Assembly (NCBI GenBank): GCA_947503965.1
Contig: CANNFU010000004.1
Coordinates: forward strand, 62,001 to 126,000
Source of the DNA: an uncultured Paracoccaceae bacterium
Lineage (GTDB): Bacteria > Pseudomonadota > Alphaproteobacteria > Rhodobacterales > Rhodobacteraceae
Reading direction: 5' to 3'
DNA length: 64,000 bases
The notes under the pieces are model-generated. The model ran no database searches and was not told where the DNA came from. It was given only the letters and a program-made list of their open reading frames with translations. Position numbers and translations under genes: made by a program. This document shows, piece by piece, positions 35,496 through 45,215 of the stretch. Within the stretch, counting starts at the first letter, position 1. Every line of letters starts with the position of its first letter.

Positions 35496-36796
35496 CAGGT
35501 GATCCTTTCCAGTATCAGGTCCTGCGGCGCGGACGGGTTACCGATTGTGATGGCGGCCTGCACGGCGCGCGCGGCTTCTTCTGCCGCTTCTTCAGTCGCG
35601 GCATGCACCGTGCAAAGCGGCTGACCCTGCCCTACTGCGGCACCAAGTGCGATCATATCGGTCAGACCAGCCGCTGGATCAATCCGGTCCGTTTCCACCC
35701 GCCGACCGCCGCCAAGGGCCACAACGGCAAGGCCCAGCGCCTCACCATCAATCGCCGCGATATGGCCGGCGGCCGGGCTGACCACATCGCCAACAACAGG
35801 GGCGCGCGGCAGATGCGTGTGCCAGTCCTCGGCCATATCGGGCGGACCACCTAGCGCCGCAATCATCCGCGCAAAACGCTCCATCGCCGCACCGGAACTG
35901 ATCGCCTTGCTGACACGCGCAGTCGCCTCGCCCTCGTCCTGGCCTTGCATCACCAGCAGACGCGCGCAAAGCGCCACGGTCAGATCATGCAAACGCGGGC
36001 TCGCCGCCTTGTTGCCTGCCAGAATTTCCATGCACACCGCCACCTCGACCGCGTTGCCCAGACAGGGGGCCAGCGGTTCGTTCATGTCGGTGATCATCGC
36101 CTCGGTCTTGCAACCTGCCCCATTGGCCGCATCCACCAGCGCACGGGCCAGCGCGCGGGCCTCGTCGGGGGTTTTCATGAACGCACCAGAGCCGCATTTG
36201 ACATCCAGGATCAGGCTTTCCAGCCCGGCGGCAAGTTTCTTGGACAAGATCGAGGCCGTGATCAGGTCCACACTTTCCACCGACGCCGTCACATCGCGGA
36301 TCGCATAAAGCCGTCTGTCCGCCGGGGCGATCTGACCAGTGGCACTGACAATCGCGCAGCCGACATCGCGGGTGATCTTGCGCAACTGCGCCTCTGTCAC
36401 GTTGATGTTCAACCCCGGGACCGCCCCCAACTTATCCAGCGTCCCGCCGGTATGGCCCAGCCCGCGCCCCGAAATCATCGGCACGAACACATCACACACC
36501 GCCAGAACCGGGGCGAGGATCAGCGACACACAATCGCCCACCCCACCGGTCGAATGCTTGTCCACGACCGGGCCGGGCAGATCCCATTTCAGCACATCAC
36601 CACTGTCGCGCATGCCTTGGGTCAGCGCCACACGCCCCTCATCGCTCAGCCCGTTCAGGCAGACCGCCATGGCAAAGGCACCGGCCTGCGCATCACTGAC
36701 ATCCTTGTTCGCCAGACCCTTGGCAAACCACGTCAGCTCCTCCCGGCTGGGGGTCTGGTGCTTGCGGACCTTGGCGATAATGGCACGGGCGTCCAT
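35495..36796 (-). CDS. deoA: Thymidine phosphorylase
   Basis: Phosphorolysis of thymidine and deoxyuridine to the base and deoxyribose 1-phosphate, 433 residues. Motifs include VDKHSTGGVGDCVSLILAP (phosphate/substrate binding), MISGRGLGHTGGTLDKL, and LILDVKCGSGAFMKT. It follows cdd by 3 bp, so it is the second gene of the operon, and deoB follows without spacing. A role as uridine phosphorylase substitute is possible but not indicated. Confidence 0.96.
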   Translation of the reverse strand: MDARAIIAKVRKHQTPSREELTWFAKGLANKDVSDAQAGAFAMAVCLNGLSDEGRVALTQGMRDSGDVLKWDLPGPVVDKHSTGGVGDCVSLILAPVLAVCDVFVPMISGRGLGHTGGTLDKLGAVPGLNINVTEAQLRKITRDVGCAIVSATGQIAPADRRLYAIRDVTASVESVDLITASILSKKLAAGLESLILDVKCGSGAFMKTPDEARALARALVDAANGAGCKTEAMITDMNEPLAPCLGNAVEVAVCMEILAGNKAASPRLHDLTVALCARLLVMQGQDEGEATARVSKAISSGAAMERFARMIAALGGPPDMAEDWHTHLPRAPVVGDVVSPAAGHIAAIDGEALGLAVVALGGGRRVETDRIDPAAGLTDMIALGAAVGQGQPLCTVHAATEEAAEEAARAVQAAITIGNPSAPQDLILERIT

Positions 36797-36799
36797 GGA

Positions 36800-37192
36800 T
36801 CAGACCCTGCTCATATAATCAGCGTCGAACACCCCCGGCAGCAACGCGGACACGGTGGTTTCCAGCGTCACCCCATCCACCGTGGTCAGGGTCACCTTCA
36901 CATCGCCCTTGGCGAATTCCGCAATCTTCTGGCGGCAGCCACCACAAGGGCTGATCGGCTTGGGGCTATCTGCGATCACGGCGATTTCGGCAATCTCGGT
37001 ATCCCCCCCCGCGACCATCGCGGCAATCGCCCCGGCCTCTGCACAGGTGCCTTCGGGATAGGCCACGTTTTCCACATTGCAGCCCGCATAAACAGTGCCG
37101 GACACCGCCCGCAAAGCCGCCCCAACTTTGAATTTCGAATAGGGGGCGTGGGCATTTTCGCGCACCTGTCGGGCGGTGTCGATCAGGGACAT
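36800..37192 (-). CDS. cdd: Cytidine deaminase
   Basis: 130-residue homotetrameric-type cytidine/deoxycytidine deaminase. The zinc motif is visible as CAEAGAIAAMVAGG (CAE of the catalytic Glu) and PCGGCRQKIAEFA (second zinc Cys pair). Substrate motif YSKFKVGAALRAVSG is near the start. It is the first gene of the minus-strand salvage operon; about 100 bp upstream separates it from the DUF3072 gene and should hold the operon promoter. Confidence 0.95.
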   Translation of the reverse strand: MSLIDTARQVRENAHAPYSKFKVGAALRAVSGTVYAGCNVENVAYPEGTCAEAGAIAAMVAGGDTEIAEIAVIADSPKPISPCGGCRQKIAEFAKGDVKVTLTTVDGVTLETTVSALLPGVFDADYMSRV

Positions 37193-37294
37193 GGGGCCTC
37201 CGGTAATGTTTCATGCCAGAGTGAAGCCGGACGCGCGGGGATGCAAGGGGAACCAATACTCCCGTCAGGCGTTAAATTGGCGAAGGAGAAGACA

Positions 37295-37504
37295 ATGGCA
37301 ACCCCACCCAAAACCGTCCTCGACGATCCCGATGCATCAACCCCGCATGACCCCGATGCGCCAATGACCGGCGATCAGGCCGATATCCTGCGGGTTCTGT
37401 GCGAAAACGCGGGCGAACCTTTCGATGCCTCCCTGACCCAGGCACAGGCGCTGCAACGGATCGAAGCGTTGCGCGGGCATCTGAACGATGCTCAGAACCT
37501 CTGA
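37295..37504 (+). CDS. DUF3072 family small protein
   Basis: 69-residue acidic protein. The conserved part MTGDQADILRVLCENAGEPF, followed by a short helix and IEALRGHL, matches DUF3072. The function is unknown. The ATG is preceded by GAAGGAGAAG. The last 13 bp overlap the convergent VOC-cupin gene. A much longer plus-strand frame covering deoA is only a shadow. Confidence 0.78.
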   Translation: MATPPKTVLDDPDASTPHDPDAPMTGDQADILRVLCENAGEPFDASLTQAQALQRIEALRGHLNDAQNL

Positions 37505-38583
37505 TCGGTCCTGAACGCACCGGGCAAGGTCACCTCCAGCAATTCGATATCATCTGATGGATCGGCATAACGGGTGGCCATACCCGGCGGGATGACAAAG
37601 GCATCACCGGGTTCCAATTTGTAGGGGTCCTTGCCTTCCCCCTCCAACATCATCTGCCCGGCCATCACAAAGGTGAAATGAATATCGGCGTCATGCGTGG
37701 TCCAAACCGGATCACCCTGCCCCTGCCTGAACACCTGAACACCGGCCACGTTCCTTGTGTTTTCGGCAATGCTCGTATCCCGCGCGACAAACCCGGGCAA
37801 ACGCGACGGCTGCCACCCCGCATCCTTGGCCTGATTGAACACGAATTTCTGTCCCTGCCATTCGCGATCCGGGCGCACATGCGGGGTCGGCAATTCCATC
37901 ACATGATCAATCTCGGTGATATGCTCGGCGGGCACCCCGATTTCGATCACCTCGATCCCGTCAGACGCCTCCAACACGCGATGGCGGATTTCCGGCGGCT
38001 GAATGAAACAATCCCCCGCGGTCAGGCGGATCGGCGGGCCCTGATCCTCGTAAACCACATCGACCCAGCCGCGGTAACAAAAGATCAACTGAAACCCGAC
38101 CTTGTGAAAATGCACCATATCCGGCACCGGACCACCATCGGGAATGCGGATATGGCTGGCAATGATCGACCCGCCCAAACGGGTGGGGATCAGATCACGA
38201 TACTGCATACCCGCGCGGCCAATCACCCAAGGGGCCTGATCGGCCAAACGGCGCACGACAAAGGCATGATCAGTCTCAGGCAGCAACAGCGGCGGGTGTA
38301 GCGGATGGATTTCCACCTGCGTGCCACCAGGCGCTGTCAATTCCTTTTGACCTTCCGCAAAACAATGATCATCCGTCAATACACGCAAACGTCCGGGCGC
38401 ACCCGCCCCCTGCTCCAACCGCACCCGCAGGCCATGGCCGGAATAAACCGCGACCGACGGATCATCAGCCGGATAGATCATATCCAAACGCATATTCAGA
38501 ACCTTGCCGAAAAACCCAAGATCGGCCCGCAAATCGGTCGTGGGCAGGCAAATCTCGGCCCGGATATCGTGTTCTGATGTCAT
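37492..38583 (-). CDS. VOC-like plus double-cupin fusion protein
   Basis: 363-residue protein. Residues about 1-110 look like a glyoxalase/VOC half (CLPTTDLRADLGFFGKVLNMRLDMIYP, VAVYSGHGLRVRL, PGGTQVEIHP). Two cupin beta-barrels follow: about 150-220 (FHKVGFQLIFCYRGWVDVV, LTAGDCFIQPPEIRHRVLE) and about 280-355 (HDADIHFTFVMAGQMMLEG, LEPGDAFVIPPGMATRYAD). Histidines at the cupin positions suggest at least one metal site. I do not recognise a named enzyme for this fusion. The ATG at 38583 precedes the VOC start. Confidence 0.75.
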   Translation of the reverse strand: MTSEHDIRAEICLPTTDLRADLGFFGKVLNMRLDMIYPADDPSVAVYSGHGLRVRLEQGAGAPGRLRVLTDDHCFAEGQKELTAPGGTQVEIHPLHPPLLLPETDHAFVVRRLADQAPWVIGRAGMQYRDLIPTRLGGSIIASHIRIPDGGPVPDMVHFHKVGFQLIFCYRGWVDVVYEDQGPPIRLTAGDCFIQPPEIRHRVLEASDGIEVIEIGVPAEHITEIDHVMELPTPHVRPDREWQGQKFVFNQAKDAGWQPSRLPGFVARDTSIAENTRNVAGVQVFRQGQGDPVWTTHDADIHFTFVMAGQMMLEGEGKDPYKLEPGDAFVIPPGMATRYADPSDDIELLEVTLPGAFRTDQRF

Positions 38584-38671
38584 ACCTCGCACCCTGTGGC
38601 CGGGTGGAATGATTTGCAAGGGCCTGCAAACCATGCTTAATCATCCCACGGCTTTTCCAAGGAAATGCAAA

Positions 38672-38691
38672 ATGGTTTAATATTAAACCAT
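38672..38691. promoter_or_regulatory. Perfect 20-bp palindrome upstream of maeB
   Basis: ATGGTTTAATATTAAACCAT is a perfect inverted repeat, 14 bp upstream of the maeB ATG. The centre overlaps a possible -10 (TAATAT). It is well placed for repressor binding, for example by a GntR- or LacI-type regulator. No such regulator gene is adjacent. Confidence 0.7.
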
Positions 38692-38705
38692 ATCGGGAGG
38701 GACAG

Positions 38706-40985
38706 ATGCCAGACGACGCCAAAGAGGGCCTGCGACAGGCCGCACTCGACTATCACCAGTTCCCCAAACCCGGCAAATTGGAAATCAGGGCAACCAAGCC
38801 GCTGGCCAATGGCCGCGACCTTGCGCGCGCCTATTCCCCCGGCGTGGCCGAGGCATGTCTGGAAATCAAGGCAAACCCCGAAACCGCCCGCGACTACACC
38901 GCGCGGGGTAATCTGGTTGCCGTCGTGACCAACGGCACCGCCGTTTTGGGCCTTGGCAATATCGGTGGGCTGGCGTCAAAACCAGTGATGGAAGGCAAGG
39001 CGGTCCTGTTCAAGAAATTCGCCAATATCGACTGTTTCGATATCGAATTGAACGAACCGGACCCGGAAAAAGTCGCCGATATCGTCTGCGCGCTGGAACC
39101 CACATTCGGGGCGATCAACCTCGAAGACATCAAGGCCCCCGACTGTTTCATCGTCGAAAAACTCTGCCGCGAACGGATGAACATCCCCGTCTTCCACGAC
39201 GACCAGCACGGCACCGCAATCGTGGTTGGTGCTGCCGCGACGAATGCGCTGCATGTGGCGGGCAAAAAATTCGAGGATATCAAGATCGTCAGCACCGGCG
39301 GTGGGGCGGCAGGGATTGCGTGCCTGAACATGCTGCTGAAACTGGGGGTAAGACGCGAGAATGTGTGGCTCTGCGACATCGAAGGGCTGGTTTACGAAGG
39401 TCGTGAAAAGGATATGACGCCGCAAAAGGCCGAATATGCACAAGGGACGACGCCTGCCAGTCTGGACGATGTCATCGCGGGGGCTGATCTGTTCCTGGGC
39501 CTCTCCGGCCCGGGCGTGTTAAAGCCGGAGATGGTGGCCAAGATGGCCGATCGCCCGATCATCTTTGCCCTCGCCAACCCGACGCCGGAAATCAGCCCGG
39601 AGGACGCGCGTGCTGTCACGCCCGATGCGATCATCGCCACAGGCCGCAGTGATTTCCCCAATCAGGTCAATAATGTCCTCTGTTTCCCCTTTATCTTCCG
39701 TGGCGCGCTGGATGTCGGTGCTACCGAGATTAATGACGAAATGAAAATTGCCTGCGTTGAAGGCATCGCCACTTTGGCTCGTCAGACAACCAGCGCCGAG
39801 GCGGCTGCGGCCTATCGCGGTGAAAAGCTGACATTTGGAGCGGATTACCTGATCCCGAAACCGTTTGATCCGCGCCTTATGGGTGTGGTGGCCAGCGCCG
39901 TTGCCGGGGCGGCGTGCGAAACGGGCGTTGCGACCCGGCCCATCGCCGATATGAAAGCATACAAGGCCCATCTGGACGGATCAGTCTTCAAATCCGCGAT
40001 GATCATGCGCCCTGTTTTTGATGCCGCTCGCACCGCCGAACGCAAGATCGTCTTTGCCGAGGGCGAAGACGAGCGGGTGTTGCGCGCCTCGCAGGCGATC
40101 ATGGAGGAAACCACCGACACACCCATTCTGATTGGCCGTCCAGAGGTGATTGAACGCCGCTGTGAACGCGCGGGCCTCAAGATCCGGCCCGGCATTGATT
40201 TCAGCATCGTGAACCCGGAAAACGACCCGCGCTACCGTGATTATTGGGGCACCTATCATGATCTGATGGCACGCAAAGGGGTTACGCCGGACCTGGCCAA
40301 AGCGATCATGCGGACGAATACGACAGCGATTGCAGCCGTGATGGTGCATCGGGGCGAGGCCGATAGCATGATCTGCGGGACGTTTGGCCAATATTTGTGG
40401 CACCTCAACTATGTGTGCCAGATACTTGGCACGCCGGAATACCACCCGGTCGCGGCCCTGTCTTTGATGATCCTCGAAGATGGTCCGTTGTTTGTTGCCG
40501 ACACACAAGTGCATCCCGAACCCTCGCCCGAACAGATTGCAGAGACCGTGATCGGTGCCGCCCGCCATGTGCGCCGCTTTGGGGTCGAACCAAAAATCGC
40601 GCTGTGTTCGCACAGCCAGTTCGGCAATCTTGATAGCGACAGTGGCAGGCGGATGCGCGCGGCGATGACGATTTTAGACAGTAAGCCACGCGACTTCGCT
40701 TATGAGGGCGAGATGCATATCGATTCAGCCCTGGATGTGGAATTGCGCAGTCGGGTGTTCCCCGAGGCACATCTGGACGGGGCTGCGAATACGCTGATCT
40801 TTGCCAATACCGATGCGGCGTCTGGCGTGCGGAATATCCTGAAAATGAAGGGCGGCGGGCTTGAGGTTGGACCGATCCTGATGGGGATGGGCAACCGCTG
40901 CCATATTGTCACCCCGTCGATCACGGCGCGGGGTCTTTTGAATATGTCCGCGGTCGCAGGCACACCGGTTGCGCATTATGGCTGA
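38706..40985 (+). CDS. maeB: NADP-dependent malic enzyme with C-terminal phosphotransacetylase-like domain
   Basis: 759-residue enzyme decarboxylating malate to pyruvate with NADP+. Malic enzyme N-terminal part (1-180): [50 protein letters not shown]. The NAD(P)-binding domain follows ([20 protein letters not shown]). From about 430 to the end it has the PTA_PTB-like domain ([28 protein letters not shown]), typical of the large MaeB. That domain usually binds acetyl-CoA as a regulator rather than catalysing phosphotransfer. GGAGG precedes the ATG and the palindromic operator lies just upstream. Confidence 0.95.
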   Translation: MPDDAKEGLRQAALDYHQFPKPGKLEIRATKPLANGRDLARAYSPGVAEACLEIKANPETARDYTARGNLVAVVTNGTAVLGLGNIGGLASKPVMEGKAVLFKKFANIDCFDIELNEPDPEKVADIVCALEPTFGAINLEDIKAPDCFIVEKLCRERMNIPVFHDDQHGTAIVVGAAATNALHVAGKKFEDIKIVSTGGGAAGIACLNMLLKLGVRRENVWLCDIEGLVYEGREKDMTPQKAEYAQGTTPASLDDVIAGADLFLGLSGPGVLKPEMVAKMADRPIIFALANPTPEISPEDARAVTPDAIIATGRSDFPNQVNNVLCFPFIFRGALDVGATEINDEMKIACVEGIATLARQTTSAEAAAAYRGEKLTFGADYLIPKPFDPRLMGVVASAVAGAACETGVATRPIADMKAYKAHLDGSVFKSAMIMRPVFDAARTAERKIVFAEGEDERVLRASQAIMEETTDTPILIGRPEVIERRCERAGLKIRPGIDFSIVNPENDPRYRDYWGTYHDLMARKGVTPDLAKAIMRTNTTAIAAVMVHRGEADSMICGTFGQYLWHLNYVCQILGTPEYHPVAALSLMILEDGPLFVADTQVHPEPSPEQIAETVIGAARHVRRFGVEPKIALCSHSQFGNLDSDSGRRMRAAMTILDSKPRDFAYEGEMHIDSALDVELRSRVFPEAHLDGAANTLIFANTDAASGVRNILKMKGGGLEVGPILMGMGNRCHIVTPSITARGLLNMSAVAGTPVAHYG

Positions 40986-41775
40986 GCCGACCCCTGTTTT
41001 TCTATGCTTCAAATGGGGCAAGGGGTATCCGTGCAAATACACCAATATCCTGTTTCGGGCGCTGACAGATATCATGAACAGCCCGTTCCGCTTTGTCTGC
41101 CTGACGGATGATACCGCAGGGCTGGCAGATGGGATTGAGACGATGCCCCTGCCCGATTTCAAAATGGATCGCGGCGACTGGCACAAGGGCATGTGGCCGA
41201 AATTGACCGCCTTTGCACCGGGACTGTTTGAGCCGAGCACGCCAATTATCATGATGGATGTGGATGTTGTGGTGCTGCGCGATCTGACCCCGATGTTCGA
41301 TCACCTGCGCAGCCATGGCGGCCTGCACATAATTCGGGAAATCCCCGACACACTGCCCCGGCTGTTTCCAAAGCTGTTTCCGAAAACACTGCTGTCAAAC
41401 TCGTCGGTCGTGGGCTTTCGCGCAGGTGAACAGGATCATCTGTTCGAGATGTTTCGCGACAAGACATTCGCAGAGGTTGCCGAATTCCGGAACGACCAAA
41501 ACTTCATCCATCACCATGCCAAGGACCGCCACAGTTGGCCGATTGGCTGGATGCAGAGTTTCAAGAAAGACCTCGCCTGGCACTTCCCGGTCAATCTGGT
41601 CCGTCCAGTACCGCGCCCGGATGCTTACGTCGTGATTTTTCATGGTGTACCCAACCCCGAAGACATGACCAAGGAACCATTAAAACGGTGGGGATCGAAC
41701 GAAAAGTTCGGCTTTTTCCCGGTCCCTTGGATCAAGGCATATTGGCAAAAATACAGCCGTCCGACCGATGCCTGA
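40978..41775 (+). CDS. GT-A type glycosyltransferase, family not assigned
   Basis: 265-residue protein. Start region VFLCFKWGKGYPCKYTNILF is followed by a nucleotide-sugar-type domain with a DxD element (IIMMDVDVVVLRDLTPMFD, about 91-108). Later motifs are KLFPKTLLSNSSVVGF, DQNFIHHHAKDRHSWP and HGVPNPEDM. This suits a metal-dependent glycosyltransferase acting on cell-surface or lipid acceptors. It overlaps maeB by 8 bp, so it is cotranscribed with it, although no functional link is evident. Confidence 0.72.
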   Translation: MAEPTPVFLCFKWGKGYPCKYTNILFRALTDIMNSPFRFVCLTDDTAGLADGIETMPLPDFKMDRGDWHKGMWPKLTAFAPGLFEPSTPIIMMDVDVVVLRDLTPMFDHLRSHGGLHIIREIPDTLPRLFPKLFPKTLLSNSSVVGFRAGEQDHLFEMFRDKTFAEVAEFRNDQNFIHHHAKDRHSWPIGWMQSFKKDLAWHFPVNLVRPVPRPDAYVVIFHGVPNPEDMTKEPLKRWGSNEKFGFFPVPWIKAYWQKYSRPTDA

Positions 41776-41872
41776 GATGTAAAGAAGTTTACGGCGCGCC
41801 CGACCCAAAGCAACTTGAGGCTTGTTCGCGCCAATCCTGCTGCGTACCAATCTGTCAACGAGGGAGGATATG

Positions 41873-43768
41873 ATGGGTTACCGGGACGTTTACACAAGCT
41901 GGCAAAATGATCCGGAAGGGTTCTGGATGGATCAGGCCAAGGCGATTGACTGGGTCAAGGCCCCAACCAAGGCGCTCGATGATAGCAAAGCTCCGCTATA
42001 CCGCTGGTTCACCGATGCCGAAGTCAACACCTGCTACAATGCCGTAGACCGTCATGTTGAAAATGGGCGCGGTGATCAGGCGGCCATCATCTATGACAGC
42101 CCCGTCACGCAGACCAAACGCCAGATAACCTACGCCGAATTGCAAAACCGGGTCGCATCGCTCGCCGGGGCCTTGCGCGCCAAGGGTGTAGAAAAAGGCG
42201 ACCGTGTCATCATCTACATGCCCATGATCCCCGAGGCGTTGGAGGCGATGCTGGCCTGCGCCCGGCTGGGCGCAATCCACTCGGTTGTATTCGGTGGCTT
42301 TGCCGCGAACGAACTGGCCGTGCGCATTGATGATGCGACACCCAAGGCAATCATCGCCGGGTCCTGCGGGATCGAGCCGGGGCGTGTTGTGCATTACAAA
42401 CCGCTTCTGGATGGCGCGATTGAGCTGGCAACGCATAAACCTGATTTCACCGTAATTTTTCAGCGGGAACAAGAGGTTGCCGATCTGATTGAGGGTCGCG
42501 ATTATGACTGGCATGCGTTTCAGGCCGGCGTCGAACCCGCCGAATGTGTGCCCGTAAGGGGCGATCACGCGGCCTATATCCTCTATACCTCGGGCACGAC
42601 GGGTGCGCCCAAGGGCGTCGTGCGCCCCACCGCCGGGCATCTGGTTGCGCTCAACTGGACCATGAAGGCGATTTATGATGTGGACCCAGGTGATGTCTTC
42701 TGGGCCGCCTCTGACGTGGGCTGGGTCGTGGGTCACAGCTACATCTGTTACGCCCCCCTGATCCACGGCAACACCACCGTTGTGTTCGAGGGCAAACCTG
42801 TCGGCACCCCCGACGCAGGAACCTTTTGGCGGGTCATCGAAGAGCATAACGTCAAATCATTCTTCACCGCCCCCACCGCATTCCGCGCCATCAAACGCGA
42901 GGACCCGACAGGCGAGATGATCAAGAACTACGACATCTCTGGCCTGCGCGCGCTCTATCTCGCAGGCGAACGCGCTGACCCCGATACCATCGAATGGGCC
43001 CAGCGCGTGATGGGCGTGCCGGTCTATGATCACTGGTGGCAGACAGAAACCGGCTACACCATCGCCGGCAACCCGGCCGGGATCGAAGCACTGCCCGTCA
43101 AGATCGGCTCCCCCACCGTCGCCATGCCCGGCTATGACGTGCAGATCCTGGACGAGGCGGGCCACCCGATGAAACCCGGCGAGTTGGGCGCGATTGCCGT
43201 CAAGCTACCCCTGCCACCCGGTACATTGCCAACGCTTTGGAACGCGGAAGAGCGGTTCATCAAATCCTATCTCAATACATTCCCCGGCTACTATGAAACC
43301 GGCGATGCAGGCATGATCGACGAGGATGGCTATCTCTACATCATGGCCCGCACCGATGACGTGATCAACGTGGCGGGGCACCGGTTGTCGACCGGCGCGA
43401 TGGAAGAGGTGTTGGCTGCGCATCCGGATGTAGGCGAATGCGCCGTAATCGGCGTGACCGACGAACTGAAAGGGCAATTGCCCATGGGGTTCATCTGCCT
43501 GAACAAGGGCTGTGACCGGTCGCATGACGAAATCAAATCCGAAGTCGTCAAATCGGTCCGCGACAAAATCGGTCCAGTCGCCGCGTTCAAGCTGGTGGCC
43601 GTGGTGGACAGGTTGCCAAAAACACGCTCTGGCAAAATCCTGCGCGGCACAATGGTCAAGATCGCAGATGGTGCGGAGTTCAAGATGCCCGCAACAATTG
43701 ATGACCCGGCAATTCTGGATGAGATCAAAACGGCCTTGCAACCGTTGGGCTATGCAGGCGGCCAGTAG
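41873..43768 (+). CDS. prpE: Propionyl-CoA synthetase
   Basis: 631-residue AMP-forming ligase for propionate, with related short acids possible. It has the ACS family N-terminal region (YRDVYTSWQNDPEGFWMDQA), the ATP motif YILYTSGTTGAPKGVVRP, DHWWQTETGYTIAG, and the A8 motif (ARTDDVINVAGHRLSTGAMEEV). The acetylatable catalytic lysine is in LPKTRSGKILRGTM. The ATG at 41873 follows GGGAGG by 5 nt. The PrpE rather than Acs assignment rests on the overall sequence (RADPDTIEWAQ, NWTMKAIYDVDPGDVFW), and is likely. Confidence 0.9.
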   Translation: MGYRDVYTSWQNDPEGFWMDQAKAIDWVKAPTKALDDSKAPLYRWFTDAEVNTCYNAVDRHVENGRGDQAAIIYDSPVTQTKRQITYAELQNRVASLAGALRAKGVEKGDRVIIYMPMIPEALEAMLACARLGAIHSVVFGGFAANELAVRIDDATPKAIIAGSCGIEPGRVVHYKPLLDGAIELATHKPDFTVIFQREQEVADLIEGRDYDWHAFQAGVEPAECVPVRGDHAAYILYTSGTTGAPKGVVRPTAGHLVALNWTMKAIYDVDPGDVFWAASDVGWVVGHSYICYAPLIHGNTTVVFEGKPVGTPDAGTFWRVIEEHNVKSFFTAPTAFRAIKREDPTGEMIKNYDISGLRALYLAGERADPDTIEWAQRVMGVPVYDHWWQTETGYTIAGNPAGIEALPVKIGSPTVAMPGYDVQILDEAGHPMKPGELGAIAVKLPLPPGTLPTLWNAEERFIKSYLNTFPGYYETGDAGMIDEDGYLYIMARTDDVINVAGHRLSTGAMEEVLAAHPDVGECAVIGVTDELKGQLPMGFICLNKGCDRSHDEIKSEVVKSVRDKIGPVAAFKLVAVVDRLPKTRSGKILRGTMVKIADGAEFKMPATIDDPAILDEIKTALQPLGYAGGQ

Positions 43769-43870
43769 ATCGGACACTGGACACTGACCTGCAAAGCGGT
43801 CACGGTTGTTTTGCGGCGTCCTGCGATCCTTGGGGTTGGACATCCTGATTAACCAGAACTGGTCCGCCAA

Positions 43871-44269
43871 ATGTCAGTCATGCAGCTTGTCTATGCCTCG
43901 CGGCCCTTTGGCTTTGATGCAGCAACCCTGATCGATATCCTGTTCAAGGCCCGCGCCAACAACACCGTTGCAGATGTGACCGGCTGCCTGATCTGCCGTG
44001 ATGATCTTTACCTGCAACTGCTTGAAGGACCGGAAGATCAGGTCGAAAAGATCTATCACAAGATCCTGCAGGATGACCGCCATGTTGAGGTGACAGAGCT
44101 TGTCCGGCATGTGGTGGCGGACCGGATGTTCAGCAAGTGGGCCATGCGGGACGACCCGGTGCAAAGCTGGATGTGGACCCGCGATCAGGTGGATCAAGGT
44201 GCCGTAACCCGAAGCCCTGCACATGAAGTCCTGCACATTTTCAAAAGGCTGGCATCGCAGGCTGCATAG
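43871..44269 (+). CDS. BLUF-domain blue-light sensor, short form
   Basis: 132-residue protein that is almost only a BLUF domain. Flavin-binding residues expected from AppA/BlrB are present: Tyr8 (MQLVYAS), Asn31 (ARANNTVADVTG), Gln49 (YLQLLEGPE), Trp90 and Met92 (FSKWAM). The spacing agrees with AppA (Tyr21, Gln63, Trp104, Met106), apart from a one-residue shift at the Asn/Gln segment. It should bind FAD and change hydrogen bonding on blue light. The C-terminal helical cap (about 95-132) probably contacts an unknown partner. It is monocistronic with no linked effector, so output is unknown. Confidence 0.88.
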   Translation: MSVMQLVYASRPFGFDAATLIDILFKARANNTVADVTGCLICRDDLYLQLLEGPEDQVEKIYHKILQDDRHVEVTELVRHVVADRMFSKWAMRDDPVQSWMWTRDQVDQGAVTRSPAHEVLHIFKRLASQAA

Positions 44270-44274
44270 CCTGA

Positions 44275-45039
44275 TCATGCAAACTGTTCCCGGATCAACC
44301 GCTCTTCCAACCCATGCCCGGGATCGAACAGGATGCGATGTCGGATTGCCGGTTCGGACCGGATTTCGACACTCACCACGTCGCGGACAGATTTGCCGTC
44401 AGCTTCGGCCATCACAGGTCGCTTGTTCGGGTCGATGACATCCAGTCGTACAACCGCCTGCTTGGGCAGCAAAGCACCGCGCCAGCGACGCGGACGAAAG
44501 GCCGAGACGGCAGTCAGCGCCAGAACGTCCGACCCGATAGGCAGGATCGGTCCATGGGCAGAGTAGTTGTAAGCGGTCGAGCCTGCGGGGGTGGACACCA
44601 TCGCCCCATCGCAGACCAGTTCATTCATCCGCAGCTTGCTGTCCACGGTGATCCGCAGTTTGGCCGCCTGCGGACCCGCGCGCAGCAGGCTGACCTCGTT
44701 GATGGCCAGCGCCTCGTGCATCTCACCATCCACGGTGAGTGCGGTCATGGCCAGCGGATTGATGATCTCTTCCTCAGCGGCATCGAGCCGGGGACGCAGA
44801 TCATCCTCACCATATTCATTCATCAGGAAACCGACGGTGCCCCGGTTCATCCCGTAAACCGGTACATCCAGCCCTTCGGTCGCATGCAAGGTCTGCAACA
44901 TGAACCCGTCCCCGCCCAGCGCCACGATCACATCCGCATCTGCCGGGGACACATCACCGTAGCGGTCGGCCAGTTCACGCTGCGCCGTTTGCGCAATTGG
45001 CACCGGGCTGGCGGTAAAGGCGATCTTGGGCCGTGACAT
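44275..45039 (-). CDS. nadK: NAD kinase
   Basis: Phosphorylates NAD to NADP, 254 residues. The GGDG active-site motif occurs in [16 protein letters not shown], and the NAD-binding region includes [14 protein letters not shown]. Further motifs are NEVSLLR and [20 protein letters not shown], typical of the family. The ATG at 45039 follows AAGGGAAAACCACC; upstream extension is not conserved. It is divergent from glyA, with a 176-bp shared upstream region. Confidence 0.96.
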   Translation of the reverse strand: MSRPKIAFTASPVPIAQTAQRELADRYGDVSPADADVIVALGGDGFMLQTLHATEGLDVPVYGMNRGTVGFLMNEYGEDDLRPRLDAAEEEIINPLAMTALTVDGEMHEALAINEVSLLRAGPQAAKLRITVDSKLRMNELVCDGAMVSTPAGSTAYNYSAHGPILPIGSDVLALTAVSAFRPRRWRGALLPKQAVVRLDVIDPNKRPVMAEADGKSVRDVVSVEIRSEPAIRHRILFDPGHGLEERLIREQFA

Positions 45040-45215
45040 AGGTGGTTTTCCCTTAAGTTCCGATAAGTTGTGGTGCGATCGCACCCGAAACGCAAGTCGC
45101 CGATACGAAACGCGCATGACGTGCTCATAAACATCTTGGTCGTTTTGATGCTTCAGAACGCCCCGTGCTTGCGGTATGAGGGCGCAAATGTACCGCTTCC
45201 AAGGGGGATGCACTT

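Noticed and set aside
35945-37504. 519-codon open frame on the plus strand
   Set aside because: It is antisense to deoA and cdd. Only its last 69 codons (from the ATG at 37295, with its own ribosome-binding site) form a real gene (DUF3072).
41779-41792. GTAAA-GAAG-TTTAC inverted repeat upstream of prpE
   Set aside because: Only 5-bp arms and no resemblance to a known propionate regulator site; too weak to report as an operator.
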